Below are positions 27,984 through 39,746 of a stretch of DNA of 64,000 bases, piece by piece. The position numbers were made by a program, and so were the translations under genes. Every line of letters starts with the position of its first letter. Position 1 is the stretch's first letter. The notes under the pieces are model-generated. The model did not search any database. It was not told the origin of the DNA and saw only the letters and a program-made list of their open reading frames with translations. The stretch comes from Pseudomonadota bacterium (lineage in GTDB: Bacteria > Pseudomonadota > Gammaproteobacteria > Burkholderiales > Burkholderiaceae_C): assembly GCA_963205335.1 (NCBI GenBank), contig CAUJIM010000001.1, positions 1-64,000 of the forward strand, written 5' to 3'.

Positions 27984-29231
27984 ATGAAGCTGATCGAACC
28001 CATCCTGGCGCAGGCCGCGGCCATCACCCAATTGCGGCGCGACATCCATGCCCACCCCGAGCTGTGCTTCGAGGAGGTGCGCACCGCCGACCTGGTGGCC
28101 GCCAGGCTGACCGAGTGGGGCATACCGATCCACCGCGGCCTGGGCACGACCGGCGTGGTCGGCATCGTGCACGGGCGCGACGGCGGCAAGAACAAGCGTG
28201 CCATCGGCCTGCGCGCCGACATGGACGCACTGCCCATGACCGAGTTCAACACCTTCGCCCACGCCAGCACGCACCAGGGCAAGATGCACGCCTGCGGCCA
28301 CGACGGCCACACCGCCATGCTGCTGGCCGCGGCGCAGCACCTGGCCCAAAGCCGCGACTTCGACGGCACCGTGTACCTGATCTTCCAGCCGGCCGAAGAG
28401 GGTGGCGGCGGCGCGCGCGAGATGATCAAGGACGGGCTGTTCGAGCGCTTCCCCATGGAAGCCGTGTTCGGCATGCACAACTGGCCGGGCATAGCCGTCG
28501 GCAGGTTCGCCGTCTCGGCCGGGCCGGTGATGGCGTCGAGCAACGAGTTCAAGATCACCATCACCGGCAAGGGCGGCCACGCCGCGCTGCCCTACATGGG
28601 CGTCGATCCAGTGCCGATCGCCTGCCAGATCGTGCAAGGGTTCCAGACCATCGTCTCGCGCAACAAGAAGCCGGTGGATGCCGCCGTGGTCTCGGTCACC
28701 ATGATCCATGCGGGCGAGGCGACCAACGTGATCCCCGACGCCTGCGAAATCCAGGGCACGGTGCGCACCTTCACCTACGAGACGCTGGGCCTGATCGAGC
28801 GGCGCATGCAGGAGGTGGCCGAGGGCGTGGCCGCGGCGTTCGGGGCGCGCTGCGCGTTCGAGTTCGTGCGCAACTACCCGCCCACCGTCAACACCGCCTA
28901 CGAGGCCGGCTTCTGCCGCCAGGTGATGGCGGGCATCGTCGGTGCCGACAACGCCCTGGCGCAGGAGCCCACCATGGGCGCCGAGGACTTCGCCTACATG
29001 CTGCAGGCCAGGCCCGGCGCCTACTGCTTCATCGCCAACGGCGACGGCAGCCACCGCGGCCGCTACGAGGGCGGCGGCCACGACGCGGGCCCGTGCACGC
29101 TGCACAACCCGCACTACGACTTCAACGACGAGCTGATCCCGCTGGGCGCCACCTACTGGGTGCGCCTGGCGCAGGCCTGGCTGGCCCACACCCCGCCCGC
29201 CGACCGCCCCATGCCCGGAGCCACTGCATGA
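27984..29231 (+). CDS. M20-family amidohydrolase (hippurate hydrolase-like)
   Basis: LRRDIHAHPELCFEEVRTADLVA...KMHACGHDGHTAMLLAAA...MGAEDFAYML. Confidence 0.93.
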   Translation: MKLIEPILAQAAAITQLRRDIHAHPELCFEEVRTADLVAARLTEWGIPIHRGLGTTGVVGIVHGRDGGKNKRAIGLRADMDALPMTEFNTFAHASTHQGKMHACGHDGHTAMLLAAAQHLAQSRDFDGTVYLIFQPAEEGGGGAREMIKDGLFERFPMEAVFGMHNWPGIAVGRFAVSAGPVMASSNEFKITITGKGGHAALPYMGVDPVPIACQIVQGFQTIVSRNKKPVDAAVVSVTMIHAGEATNVIPDACEIQGTVRTFTYETLGLIERRMQEVAEGVAAAFGARCAFEFVRNYPPTVNTAYEAGFCRQVMAGIVGADNALAQEPTMGAEDFAYMLQARPGAYCFIANGDGSHRGRYEGGGHDAGPCTLHNPHYDFNDELIPLGATYWVRLAQAWLAHTPPADRPMPGATA

Positions 29232-30313
29232 TCCCCATCCCGGACGCCTTCGCGCCCAGCTACGCCCAGGCGCGCGTCAAGTTCCTCGAAGCCGCCGCCA
29301 CCGCCGGCACGCGCATCGAGTCCTTCAACCATCCGCTGCCCGGCAAGGACGGCGAGCCGCTCGCGATGGACGTGGCGCTCGACGGCGAGGCCGGCAGCGA
29401 GCGCCTGCTGATCGTCAGCAGCGCCTGCCACGGGGTCGAAGGCTTTTGCGGCAGCGGCGTGCAGGTGTTCGCCCTGCACGACGCCGAATGGCGCGGCAAG
29501 GCCCGCGCCGCCGGCGTGGCGGTGCTCTACGTCCACGCGCTCAACCCCTACGGTTTCTCGCACATGCGCCGCGTGACGCAGGAGAACGTCGACCTGAACC
29601 GCAACTTCCACGACTTCGGCCGGCCCCTGCCCGACAACCCGGCCTACCGCCAGGTGCACCCCCTGCTGCTGCCCGAGGCCTGGCCGCCCGACGAGGCCAA
29701 CCGCCAGGCCGTGCAGGCCTTCATCGCCAGCCACGGCGTGGCGGCCTGGCAGGCAGCCATCTCGCAAGGCCAGCACGAGTTCGCCGATGGCCTGTTCTTC
29801 GGCGGGCAGGCGCCCACCTGGAGCAACCAGACCCTGCGCCGGGTGCTGGCGCAGCACGCCGCGGGCACCCGCCGCGTGGCCTGGATCGACCTGCACACCG
29901 GCCTGGGGCCGAGCGGCGTGGGCGAGCGCATCTGGGCCGGCCGCGACAACGCCGCCGACGTGGCCCGCGCGCGCCGCTGGTGGGGCGAGCACATCACGTC
30001 GATCTACGACGGCTCGTCCACCAGCCCGCTGCTGACGGGCCTGATGTGGGAGTCGATCCACGACGCCGCGCCGCAGGCCGAGTACACCGGCATCGCGCTG
30101 GAATACGGCACCGAGCCGATCACCGAGGTGCTGGACGCGCTGCGCGGCGACCACTGGCTGGCGCGGCACCCCGAGGCGCCCCCGTCGCTCGCCGCCGGGA
30201 TCAAGGCCCGCATGCTGCGCGCCTTCTACACCGACACCGACGCCTGGAAGGGCCAGGTCGTCAGCCAGGCGCGGCAGGCGCTGTTCCAGGCGGCGGACGG
30301 GCTGGCCGGCTGA
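29228..30313 (+). CDS. DUF2817/M14-like metallopeptidase
   Basis: LIVSSACHGVEGFCGSGVQ...LYVHALNPYGFSHMRRVTQENVDLNRNF; 4-nt overlap with upstream gene. Confidence 0.85.
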   Translation: MIPIPDAFAPSYAQARVKFLEAAATAGTRIESFNHPLPGKDGEPLAMDVALDGEAGSERLLIVSSACHGVEGFCGSGVQVFALHDAEWRGKARAAGVAVLYVHALNPYGFSHMRRVTQENVDLNRNFHDFGRPLPDNPAYRQVHPLLLPEAWPPDEANRQAVQAFIASHGVAAWQAAISQGQHEFADGLFFGGQAPTWSNQTLRRVLAQHAAGTRRVAWIDLHTGLGPSGVGERIWAGRDNAADVARARRWWGEHITSIYDGSSTSPLLTGLMWESIHDAAPQAEYTGIALEYGTEPITEVLDALRGDHWLARHPEAPPSLAAGIKARMLRAFYTDTDAWKGQVVSQARQALFQAADGLAG

Positions 30314-30314
30314 A

Positions 30315-31349
30315 TCAAGTCCGCCCTTCCTGCACCGCGTGGCAGGCCACCTGCGCGCCATCGATCGTCAGCAGCCTGGGCCGCTCGATCCTGCAGCGCT
30401 CGTTGGCCAGCGGACAGCGCGGGTGGAAGGCGCAGCCCGGGGGCGGGTCGAGCGGGTTGGGCACCTCGCCCTGCACCGGGGTGCGCGCGCGGCCGGTGTC
30501 GCGCATCTTGGGGATCGCGTCCAGCAGCATGCGCGTGTAGGGGTGGCGCGGCATGGCGAAGAGCTGGCGCTTGGGCGCGAGCTCGACGATGCGGCCCAGG
30601 TACATCACGCCCACGTGGTCGCTCACGTGGCGCACCACCGCCAGGTTGTGGCTGATGAAGAGGTAGGTGAGCCGCCGCTCGCGCTGCAGGTTCTTCATGA
30701 TGTTGAGCACCTGCGCCTGCACCGACACGTCGAGCGCGCTGGTCGGCTCGTCGCACACCAGGAACTCGGGCTCGGTGGCGAGCGCGCGCGCGATCGAGAT
30801 GCGCTGGCGCTGCCCGCCCGAGAACTGGTGCGGGAACTTGCCCATGTCCGCCGCCGCCAGGCCCACCGATTGCAGCAGCGCGGCCACGCGCTCGTCGGCC
30901 TGCACCTGGCCGCGCACCATGGCGTGCTCGCGCAGCGGCTCGGCCACGATGTCGGCCACCTTCCAGCGCGGGTTCAGGCTGGCGTAGGGGTCCTGGAAGA
31001 TCATCTGGATGCCGCGGCGCAGCTGGCGCCCGTCGCGCCCCCGGTAGGCGGCGTGCGCATCCTGGCCGCGGAAGAAGAAGCGGCCGCGCGTGGGCTCGTG
31101 CAGGCCCACCAGCAGGCGCGCCACGGTGCTCTTGCCGCAGCCCGATTCGCCCACCAGCGCCAGCGTCTCGCCCTTGCGGATGCTGAAGCTGGCCTCGTCC
31201 ACCGCGTGCAGCAGCACGCGCGGCTTGCGCTCGAGGATGCGGTTGAGCAGCGGCGGCGAGACGTCGAAGGTCTTGGCCAGGCCCTCGGCGCGCACCAGCG
31301 GCTCACCCGCGCCCTCTCCCCCTGGAGCAGGATTGGTCTCGAACGTCAT
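30315..31349 (-). CDS. Oligo/dipeptide ABC transporter ATP-binding protein (DppF/OppF-like)
   Basis: GESGCGKSTVARLLVGLHEPTRG...FSGGQRQRISIARALATEPEFLVCDEPTSALDVSVQAQV; C-terminal PLDPPPGCAFHPRCP. Confidence 0.93.
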   Translation of the reverse strand: MTFETNPAPGGEGAGEPLVRAEGLAKTFDVSPPLLNRILERKPRVLLHAVDEASFSIRKGETLALVGESGCGKSTVARLLVGLHEPTRGRFFFRGQDAHAAYRGRDGRQLRRGIQMIFQDPYASLNPRWKVADIVAEPLREHAMVRGQVQADERVAALLQSVGLAAADMGKFPHQFSGGQRQRISIARALATEPEFLVCDEPTSALDVSVQAQVLNIMKNLQRERRLTYLFISHNLAVVRHVSDHVGVMYLGRIVELAPKRQLFAMPRHPYTRMLLDAIPKMRDTGRARTPVQGEVPNPLDPPPGCAFHPRCPLANERCRIERPRLLTIDGAQVACHAVQEGRT

Positions 31350-32320
31350 GGCGCCGCCTCCTCGCCGGCATGCAGCCAGCACGCGGCCTGCGTGGCCCCT
31401 GCCGGCATCAGCTCGGGGCGCTCGGCGCGGCAGCGGTCGAACGCCCTGGGGCAGCGCGGATGGAAGGCGCAGCCCCGGGGGACGGCGTTCAGGCGCGGCA
31501 TGGCGCCGTCGATCTGCTCGAGCTGCTCGCGCTCCTGCTCCATGTCGGGGATGGACGCCATCAGGCCCGCGGTGTAGGGGTGCGCGGGCCGGTGGATGAC
31601 CTCGCGCACCGGGCCGATCTCGGCGATGCGCCCGGCGTACATCACGGCCACGCGGTCGCAGGTCTCGGCGATCACGCCCATGTCGTGCGTGATCAGCATC
31701 ACGGCGGCGCCGCGCTCGCGGCACACGCGCTTGAGCAGGCCGATGATCTGTGCCTGGATCGACACGTCGAGCGCCGTGGTCGGCTCGTCGGCGACGATCA
31801 GCCTGGGCTCGGCCGCCAGCGCCAGCGCGATCACCACGCGCTGGCGCATGCCGCCGGAGAACTGGTGCGGGTAGTGGTCGATGCGCTGCTCGGCGGCGGG
31901 GATGCCGGTGTCCCTGAGCAGCTCGATGGCCCTCTGGCGCGCCGCGCCGGCGCTCATCGGCAAATGCGTCCGGATGGTCTCGACCAGCTGCCGGCCGATG
32001 CTGTAGAGCGGGTTGAGCGAGGTCAGCGGGTCCTGGAAGATCGCGCCGATCTGCCGCCCGCGGATCGGGCGCATCTGCGGCGCCGGCAGGTTGTCGATGC
32101 GCCGGCCCTCCAGCAGGATCTGGCCGCCCGCCACGCGCCCCGGCGGCTCCAGCAGGCCGATGATGGCGGCGCCGGTGAGCGACTTGCCCGCGCCCGACTC
32201 GCCCACCACGCCCAGGATCTCGCCCGGCGCGATGGAAAACGAGATGTCGTCGAGCGCGCGCAGCGTGCCGCGCCGGTTCGGGAACTCGACCACCAGGTTC
32301 TTGACTTCCAGCAAGGCCAT
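31346..32320 (-). CDS. Oligo/dipeptide ABC transporter ATP-binding protein (DppD/OppD-like)
   Basis: MALLEVKNLVVEFPNRRGTLRALDDISFSIAPGEILGVVGESGAGKSLTGAAIIGLL. Confidence 0.93.
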   Translation of the reverse strand: MALLEVKNLVVEFPNRRGTLRALDDISFSIAPGEILGVVGESGAGKSLTGAAIIGLLEPPGRVAGGQILLEGRRIDNLPAPQMRPIRGRQIGAIFQDPLTSLNPLYSIGRQLVETIRTHLPMSAGAARQRAIELLRDTGIPAAEQRIDHYPHQFSGGMRQRVVIALALAAEPRLIVADEPTTALDVSIQAQIIGLLKRVCRERGAAVMLITHDMGVIAETCDRVAVMYAGRIAEIGPVREVIHRPAHPYTAGLMASIPDMEQEREQLEQIDGAMPRLNAVPRGCAFHPRCPRAFDRCRAERPELMPAGATQAACWLHAGEEAAP

Positions 32321-32330
32321 CCGATTTACT

Positions 32331-32391
32331 ATCAATGCAATAGCTCTCAGCGCTCGACAGGCAAGCGCTGCAGCCAAAAAATACGCAGATC
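32331..32391 (+). repeat. Dispersed palindromic repeat copy
   Basis: ATCAATGCAATAGCTCTCAGCGCTCGACAGGCAAGCGCTGCAGCCAAAAAATACG. Confidence 0.75.
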
Positions 32392-33301
32392 AGCGCAGCC
32401 GCGGGTTGAGCGCATCGCGCAGCCAGTCGCCGAGCAGGTTGACCGACAGCGCGATCAGCACCAGCATCACGCCGGGGAAGATGGTGATCCACCATTCGCC
32501 CGAGAACAGGTAGTCGTTGCCGATGCGGATCAGGGTGCCGAGCGAGGGCGAGGTCGGCGGCACGCCCACGCCGAGGAAGGACAGCGTGGCCTCGGTGATG
32601 ATGGCGGTGGCCACCTGGATGGTGGCCAGCACCAGCACCGGCCCGAGCACGTTGGGCAGCACGTGGCGCAGCATGATGCGCGGCGGCGACACGCCGGTGA
32701 CGCGCGCCGCCTGCACGTACTCCTTGCCGCGCTCGACCATGGTGCTGCCGCGCACGGTGCGCGCGTACTGCACCCAGCCGGTCAGCGAGATCGCGATGAT
32801 CAGCACGCCGAACGCCACGGAGTCGTGCGCGTTGGGGAACATGGCGCGGCCGACCCCGGCGATCAGCAGCGCCACCAGGATGGCCGGGAAGGACAGCATC
32901 ACGTCGCACACGCGCATCAGGAAGGTGTCGATCCAGCCGCCCTTGAAGCCCGCGAGCAGCCCGAGCGACACGCCCGCGAGCACCGACAGGACCACCGAGA
33001 CGACGCCGACGACGAGCGAGATGCGCGCGCCGTAGATCAGCGCCGAGAGGATGTCGCGCCCCTGGTCGTCGGTGCCCAGCAGGTAGGTGGAGCGGCCCTC
33101 GGCCGACCAGGCCGGCGGCAGCCGCGCGTCGCTCAGCTCGAGCGTGCTCAGGTCGAACGGGTCGTGCGGCGCCACCCAGCCGGCGAAGACGGCGCAGAAG
33201 ATGCAGACGAAGGCCAGCGCCGCCGCCACGATCGCGGTGGGCGAGCGGCGGAAGCTGTAGCCGATGTCGCTGTCGAGCCAGCGGGCCAGGATGTTGCTCA
33301 T
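32390..33301 (-). CDS. Dipeptide ABC transporter permease (DppC-like)
   Basis: LGTDDQGRDILSALIYGARISLVVGVVSVVLSVLAGVSLGLLAGF. Confidence 0.93.
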   Translation of the reverse strand: MSNILARWLDSDIGYSFRRSPTAIVAAALAFVCIFCAVFAGWVAPHDPFDLSTLELSDARLPPAWSAEGRSTYLLGTDDQGRDILSALIYGARISLVVGVVSVVLSVLAGVSLGLLAGFKGGWIDTFLMRVCDVMLSFPAILVALLIAGVGRAMFPNAHDSVAFGVLIIAISLTGWVQYARTVRGSTMVERGKEYVQAARVTGVSPPRIMLRHVLPNVLGPVLVLATIQVATAIITEATLSFLGVGVPPTSPSLGTLIRIGNDYLFSGEWWITIFPGVMLVLIALSVNLLGDWLRDALNPRLR

Positions 33302-33357
33302 TGAACTGTAGCTGCCAGCGCTTGACAGGCAAGCGCCGGCGGCCGTTTTTCCTCTGG
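33301..33357 (+). repeat. Dispersed palindromic repeat copy
   Basis: TTGAACTGTAGCTGCCAGCGCTTGACAGGCAAGCGCCGGCGGCCGTTTTTCCTC. Confidence 0.75.
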
Positions 33358-33395
33358 TTTCCGGGCCCGCGGACGAGGCCCGCAGGCCCGCGCCG

Positions 33396-34982
33396 TCACG
33401 GCTTCACGCGGATCCACTTGAAGGGCATGAAGTTGTCGGCCAGCTGCACCAGCTCGACCTTCTTGCTCGCGCCCCAGGCCAGCGTCTGCTGGTGCAGCGG
33501 CAGGTGGCCCACCTCGTCCATGTGGATCTGGAAGGCTTCCTTGATCATTTCGTTGCGCTTGGCCTGGTCGGTCTCGGAGCCGATCGCGACGGTGAGCTCG
33601 TCGAGCCTGGCGTTGCAGTAGCTGCCCAGGTTGAACTGCCCGGCGCCGGTCTTCTCGTCGGGGCAGCGCATCAGGGCGTTGAGCGCGTTGTGCGCGTCAT
33701 AGGTCGAGGGCGTCCAGCCCAGCATGTAGAAGCTCGTGTCGCGGCGCAGGATCTTGGGGAAGTAGGTGCCCTTGGTCTCGGCCTGCAGGTTGATCTTGAC
33801 GTTGATCTTGGACAAATTGGCCGCCACCGCCTGGCAGATCTGCCCGTCGTTCACGTAGCGGTCGTTCGGGCAGTTCATCGCGACCTCGAAGCCGTTCGGG
33901 TAGCCGGCCTCGGCCATCAGCTTCCTGGCCGCCTCCACGTCGAAGGGCAGGCGCTTGTCCTGCGCCTCGGTCCAGCCGTTGATGCCGGGGCCCACCATCA
34001 GCGCCGTCGGGCGCGACTGGCCGCGCATCACCGTCTTCTTGATGCCCTCGATGTCGATGGCCTGGAAGAAGGCCTTGCGCACGCGCACGTCCTTGAACGG
34101 GTTCTTGCCCTTCACGCTGGAAAACAGCAGCTCGTCGCGCTTCTGGTCCATGCCCAGGAAAATGGTGCGCAGCTCGGGGCCGGTGATCGCGCGGGTGGCC
34201 GGATTGGCGTTGATGCGCGCGATGTCCTGCACCGGCACCGGCTCCATCACGTCCACCTCGCCCGAGAGCAACGCCGCCACGCGCGTGGCCGGGTTGGCGA
34301 TCGGCGTGAAGATGACTTCCTGCACGTTGCCCTCGATCTTGCCCCAGTAGCGCGGGTTGCGCACGAACACCGTGCGCACGCCCGGCTGGCGCTCGCGCAC
34401 GTGGAACGGCCCGGTGCCGTTGGTCTTGAACGAGGCGGTGTTCTCCACCCCCTTGCGCTTGTCCACCGGCTTGAGCGCGTTGTTCTCCTCGCACCACTTC
34501 TTGCTCATGATGTAGACCTGCGAGAGGATCTGCGGCAGGATGGGCTGCGCCGCCTTGGTCTCGATCTCTATCGTGTGGTCGTCGATCTTGCGCGTCTCCT
34601 TGATGTCGGTGCCGTAGCTCTTCATGTCCGAGCCGTCCGACATGATGCGGCCCAGGGTGAAGACCACGTCGTCGGCGGTGAACGGCGTGCCGTCGTAGAA
34701 CTTCACGCCCTTGCGCAGCTCGAAGCGCCAGACCGTGGGCGCGGTCTGCTTCCACGACGTCGCCAGCATGGGCTGCATTTCCAGCTTCTGGTTCCAGCCG
34801 ACCAGCGCCTCGTAGGCGTTGCTGTCCACCGACAGCTGCAGCGACTCGTTGAGCGAGTGCGGGTCGAGCGACAGCGCATCGCCCTGGTTGGCGATGCGCA
34901 CGGTCTGCGCCGAAGCGGCGGCGGCCAGCGCCAGCACGGCCGCGCCCACCAGCGCGGGCAGGCCCAGGGTCTTGAATGTCAT
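33396..34982 (-). CDS. Peptide ABC transporter substrate-binding protein (family 5)
   Basis: Signal peptide; VRIANQGDALSLDPHSLNESLQLSVDSNAYEALVGWN... Confidence 0.93.
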   Translation of the reverse strand: MTFKTLGLPALVGAAVLALAAAASAQTVRIANQGDALSLDPHSLNESLQLSVDSNAYEALVGWNQKLEMQPMLATSWKQTAPTVWRFELRKGVKFYDGTPFTADDVVFTLGRIMSDGSDMKSYGTDIKETRKIDDHTIEIETKAAQPILPQILSQVYIMSKKWCEENNALKPVDKRKGVENTASFKTNGTGPFHVRERQPGVRTVFVRNPRYWGKIEGNVQEVIFTPIANPATRVAALLSGEVDVMEPVPVQDIARINANPATRAITGPELRTIFLGMDQKRDELLFSSVKGKNPFKDVRVRKAFFQAIDIEGIKKTVMRGQSRPTALMVGPGINGWTEAQDKRLPFDVEAARKLMAEAGYPNGFEVAMNCPNDRYVNDGQICQAVAANLSKINVKINLQAETKGTYFPKILRRDTSFYMLGWTPSTYDAHNALNALMRCPDEKTGAGQFNLGSYCNARLDELTVAIGSETDQAKRNEMIKEAFQIHMDEVGHLPLHQQTLAWGASKKVELVQLADNFMPFKWIRVKP

Positions 34983-35020
34983 GGAAGTCTCCTTGGTTGG
35001 TGTGGTGAACGGAAAGCGGA

Positions 35021-35989
35021 TCAACGGCCGACGCGCAGGCGCGGATCGACCGCCACGTACAGCAGGTCGACGACCAGGTTGATGACGACGAAGATCAGCG
35101 AGATCAGGCACAGGTAGGCCGCCATCACCGGCACGTCGGCGAAGGTCACCGCCTGGATGAACAGCAGGCCCATGCCGGGCCACTGGAACACCGTCTCGGT
35201 GATGATGGCGAAGGCGATCAGGCCGCCGAGCTGCAGCCCGGTGATGGTCATCACCGGCACCAGCGTGTTCTTGAGCGCGTGGCCGTAGTGGATGGCGCGG
35301 TCCGTCAGGCCGCGGGCGCGGGCGAACTTGATGTAGTCGGTGCGCAGCACCTCCAGCATCTCGGCGCGCACCAGCCGCATGACGAGCGCGAGCTGGAAGA
35401 TCGCCAGCGTGATCGCCGGCAGGATCATGTGCATCCAGCCGTCGCGCGTGAACAGGCCCGAACTCCACCAGCCGATCTGCACCGTCTCGCCCCGGCCGAA
35501 GCTGGGCATCCAGCCGAGCAGCACGGAGAACACCAGGATCAGCAGGATGCCGATCAGGAAGGTCGGCAGCGACACGCCCAGCAGCGAGACGATCATGAAC
35601 GTCTGGCTCAGGAAGTTGCCGCGCCTGAGCGCCGCGTACACCCCCATCGGCACGCCCACCAGCAGCGCCAGCGCGGCCGCCACGATGGACAGCTCGAAGG
35701 TCGCGGGAAAGCGCTCGCCCAGCAGGCTGGAGACCTTCTGCCCCTGGCGCAGGCTCAGGCCGAACTCGCCCTGCGCGGCGTTGACGAGGAAATGCCAGAA
35801 CTGCACGAAGAACGGCTGGTCCAGCCCCAGGTCGGCGCGCAGCTGGCGGATCTGCTCGGGCTTGGCGTCCTGCCCCAGCAGGAAGACCACCGGATCGCCG
35901 ACGTACTGGAACAGCAGAAACGCGACGAAGGCCACCACCACCATGACCACGATGGCCTGGATCAAGCGTCGGAAGATGAACGCGCCCAT
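35021..35989 (-). CDS. Dipeptide ABC transporter permease (DppB-like)
   Basis: MGAFIFRRLIQAIVVMVVVAFVAFLLFQYVGDPVVFLLG... Confidence 0.93.
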   Translation of the reverse strand: MGAFIFRRLIQAIVVMVVVAFVAFLLFQYVGDPVVFLLGQDAKPEQIRQLRADLGLDQPFFVQFWHFLVNAAQGEFGLSLRQGQKVSSLLGERFPATFELSIVAAALALLVGVPMGVYAALRRGNFLSQTFMIVSLLGVSLPTFLIGILLILVFSVLLGWMPSFGRGETVQIGWWSSGLFTRDGWMHMILPAITLAIFQLALVMRLVRAEMLEVLRTDYIKFARARGLTDRAIHYGHALKNTLVPVMTITGLQLGGLIAFAIITETVFQWPGMGLLFIQAVTFADVPVMAAYLCLISLIFVVINLVVDLLYVAVDPRLRVGR

Positions 35990-36098
35990 GGTGCAGTGCA
36001 GGAAAAAGCCTCGCGGCATGCTAGCAGAGCAGGCCGCGGCGCAAGGGCAGGGATTACGCGGATGGCGCGGCGCGCCGCGCAGCCCGTCCGGAACCCGT

Positions 36099-37725
<1,627 letters not shown>

Positions 37726-37746
37726 AGCGCATGGCGCTTGCCGGTA

Positions 37747-37766
37747 GCGGGCTGCGGCCCGCTTTT
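37747..37766 (+). terminator. Hairpin plus short T-run between modA and modB
   Basis: GCGGGC-tgcg-GCCCGC-TTTT. Confidence 0.45.
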
Positions 37767-37813
37767 GTGCTTAAATCGGGCCCCTGCCGCCCCACTCCCC
37801 CGCACTGACCGCC

Positions 37814-38494
37814 GTGCCCCTGCTCTCCCCCGATGACTGGTCGGCCATCCGGCTCACGCTCGAGCTCGCCGGGCTGACCACCGTCGTGCTGCTGGTGCTG
37901 TGCACCCCCGTGGCCTGGTGGCTGGCGCACACGCCCTCGCGCTGGCGCGCGCCGGTGGGCGCGGTGGTGGCGCTGCCGCTGGTGCTGCCGCCCACCGTGA
38001 TCGGCTTCTACCTGCTGGTGCTGATGGGGCCCAACGGCCCGATGGGCCAGTTCACGCAGGCCATGGGCTGGGGGCGCCTGCCGTTCACCTTCGGCGGGCT
38101 GGTGGTCGGCTCCATCGTCTATTCGCTGCCGTTCGCGGTGCAGCCGCTGCAGCGCGCCTTCGAGTCCATCGGCACGCGCCCGCTGGAGGTCGCCGCCTCG
38201 CTCGGCGCGGGGCCGCTGGACCGCTTCTTCACGGTCGCGCTGCCGCTGGCGCGGCCCGGCTTCATCACCGCCGCGGTGCTGAGCTTCGCGCACACCGTGG
38301 GCGAGTTCGGCGTGGTGCTGATGCTCGGCGGCAACATCCCGGGCAAGACGCGGGTGGTCTCGGTACAGATCTACGACCACGTCGAGGCCATGGAATACAC
38401 CCACGCGCACTGGCTCGCGGGCGGCATGGTGGTGTTCGCCTTCATCGTGCTGGTGCTGCTGCACTGGCTGCAGCCCAAGGGGCGGCTGCAATGA
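37814..38494 (+). CDS. modB: Molybdate ABC transporter permease
   Basis: [25 protein letters not shown]...[53 protein letters not shown]. Confidence 0.96.
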   Translation: MPLLSPDDWSAIRLTLELAGLTTVVLLVLCTPVAWWLAHTPSRWRAPVGAVVALPLVLPPTVIGFYLLVLMGPNGPMGQFTQAMGWGRLPFTFGGLVVGSIVYSLPFAVQPLQRAFESIGTRPLEVAASLGAGPLDRFFTVALPLARPGFITAAVLSFAHTVGEFGVVLMLGGNIPGKTRVVSVQIYDHVEAMEYTHAHWLAGGMVVFAFIVLVLLHWLQPKGRLQ

Positions 38495-39567
38495 GCGCGA
38501 TCCAGACGCGCCTGCGCCTCGCGCGCGCCGGCTTCACCCTCGACGTCGACCTGCGCCTGCCCGGCCAGGGCGTCAGCGCGCTGTTCGGCCCGTCGGGCTG
38601 CGGCAAGACCACCTGCCTGCGCGCGATCGCCGGGCTGGAGCGCGCGCAGGGGCGCGTCGAGATCAACGGCCAGGTCTGGCAGGACGACGCCACGGCCACC
38701 TGGCTGCCCACGCACCGCCGCCAGCTCGGCTACGTGTTCCAGGAAGCCAGCCTGTTCCCGCACCTGAGCGTGCGGCGCAACATGGAATACGGCCTGCGCC
38801 GGCTGCCCGCGCGCGAGCGGCGCGTCTCGCTCGACCAGGCGGTGCAGTTGCTCGGCCTCGCGCCGCTGATGGAGCGCGCGCCGCAGACCCTCTCGGGCGG
38901 CGAGCGCCAGCGCGTGGCCATCGCCCGCGCGCTGGCCGCCAGCCCGCACATGCTGCTGATGGACGAGCCGCTGGCGGCGCTGGACGCCGCGCGCAAGGCC
39001 GAGGTGCTGCCCTACCTGGAACGGCTGCAGCGCAGCCTGGACATCCCGGTGCTCTACGTGAGCCACAGCATCGACGAGGTGGCGCGGCTGGCCGGCCACC
39101 TGGTGCTGATCGAGCAGGGCCGGGTGCGCGCCCAGGGGCCGACGGCGCCCATGCTCGCGCGCCTGGACCTGCCGCTGGCGCACGGCGAGGGCGCGGCCGC
39201 GCTGGTCGACGCCGTGGTGGCGAGCCACGACGCGACCGACCACCTGCTCACGGTGCGCTTCGGCGGCGGCGAGCTGCGCCTAGTGAGCACGCGCGAGCAT
39301 GCGCCCGGCAGCCGCGTGCGCCTGCGCGTGCCCGCGCGCGACGTGAGCCTTTCCCGCACGCGCGCCGAGGACAGCACCATCCTCAACGTGCTGCCCGCGC
39401 GCATCACCCAGATCGCGCCCGACGGCCCGGGCCAGGTGGCCATCGCGCTCGACTGCGCGGGCACGCCGCTGCTCGCCCGGGTCACCCGGCATTCGAGCGA
39501 GGCGCTGGCGCTGCGCGTCGGCGAGGCGCTGTTCGCGCAGGTGAAGGGCGTGGCGCTGGCGGACTGA
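38491..39567 (+). CDS. modC: Molybdate ABC transporter ATP-binding protein
   Basis: [38 protein letters not shown]-terminal TOBE/MOP-like [12 protein letters not shown]-type region. Confidence 0.95.
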   Translation: MSAIQTRLRLARAGFTLDVDLRLPGQGVSALFGPSGCGKTTCLRAIAGLERAQGRVEINGQVWQDDATATWLPTHRRQLGYVFQEASLFPHLSVRRNMEYGLRRLPARERRVSLDQAVQLLGLAPLMERAPQTLSGGERQRVAIARALAASPHMLLMDEPLAALDAARKAEVLPYLERLQRSLDIPVLYVSHSIDEVARLAGHLVLIEQGRVRAQGPTAPMLARLDLPLAHGEGAAALVDAVVASHDATDHLLTVRFGGGELRLVSTREHAPGSRVRLRVPARDVSLSRTRAEDSTILNVLPARITQIAPDGPGQVAIALDCAGTPLLARVTRHSSEALALRVGEALFAQVKGVALAD

Positions 39568-39746
39568 CGCGGCAGGCGGCAGGCGGCAACCCGATACAAG
39601 AAGTTGCAGACCGTAGAATCCCGCGGTGTCACTTACCTGACATCCGAGAAGGTGTGAACGAACCCCTCATTCACGCCTTCCGACGTGCCCCAGGCCTACC
39701 CGGCCGGCGGGCAACGTGCTCATCCAGCCGCCTTCCAGGAGACACC

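Noticed and set aside
27003-29189. 728-aa minus ORF as one protein
   Set aside because: The LivG start is at 27773; upstream part is antisense to the amidohydrolase gene
30315-33332. 1005-aa minus ORF as a fused transporter protein
   Set aside because: Real DppF, DppD and DppC-like genes lie in other frames or have internal starts; fusion is a high-GC open-frame artefact
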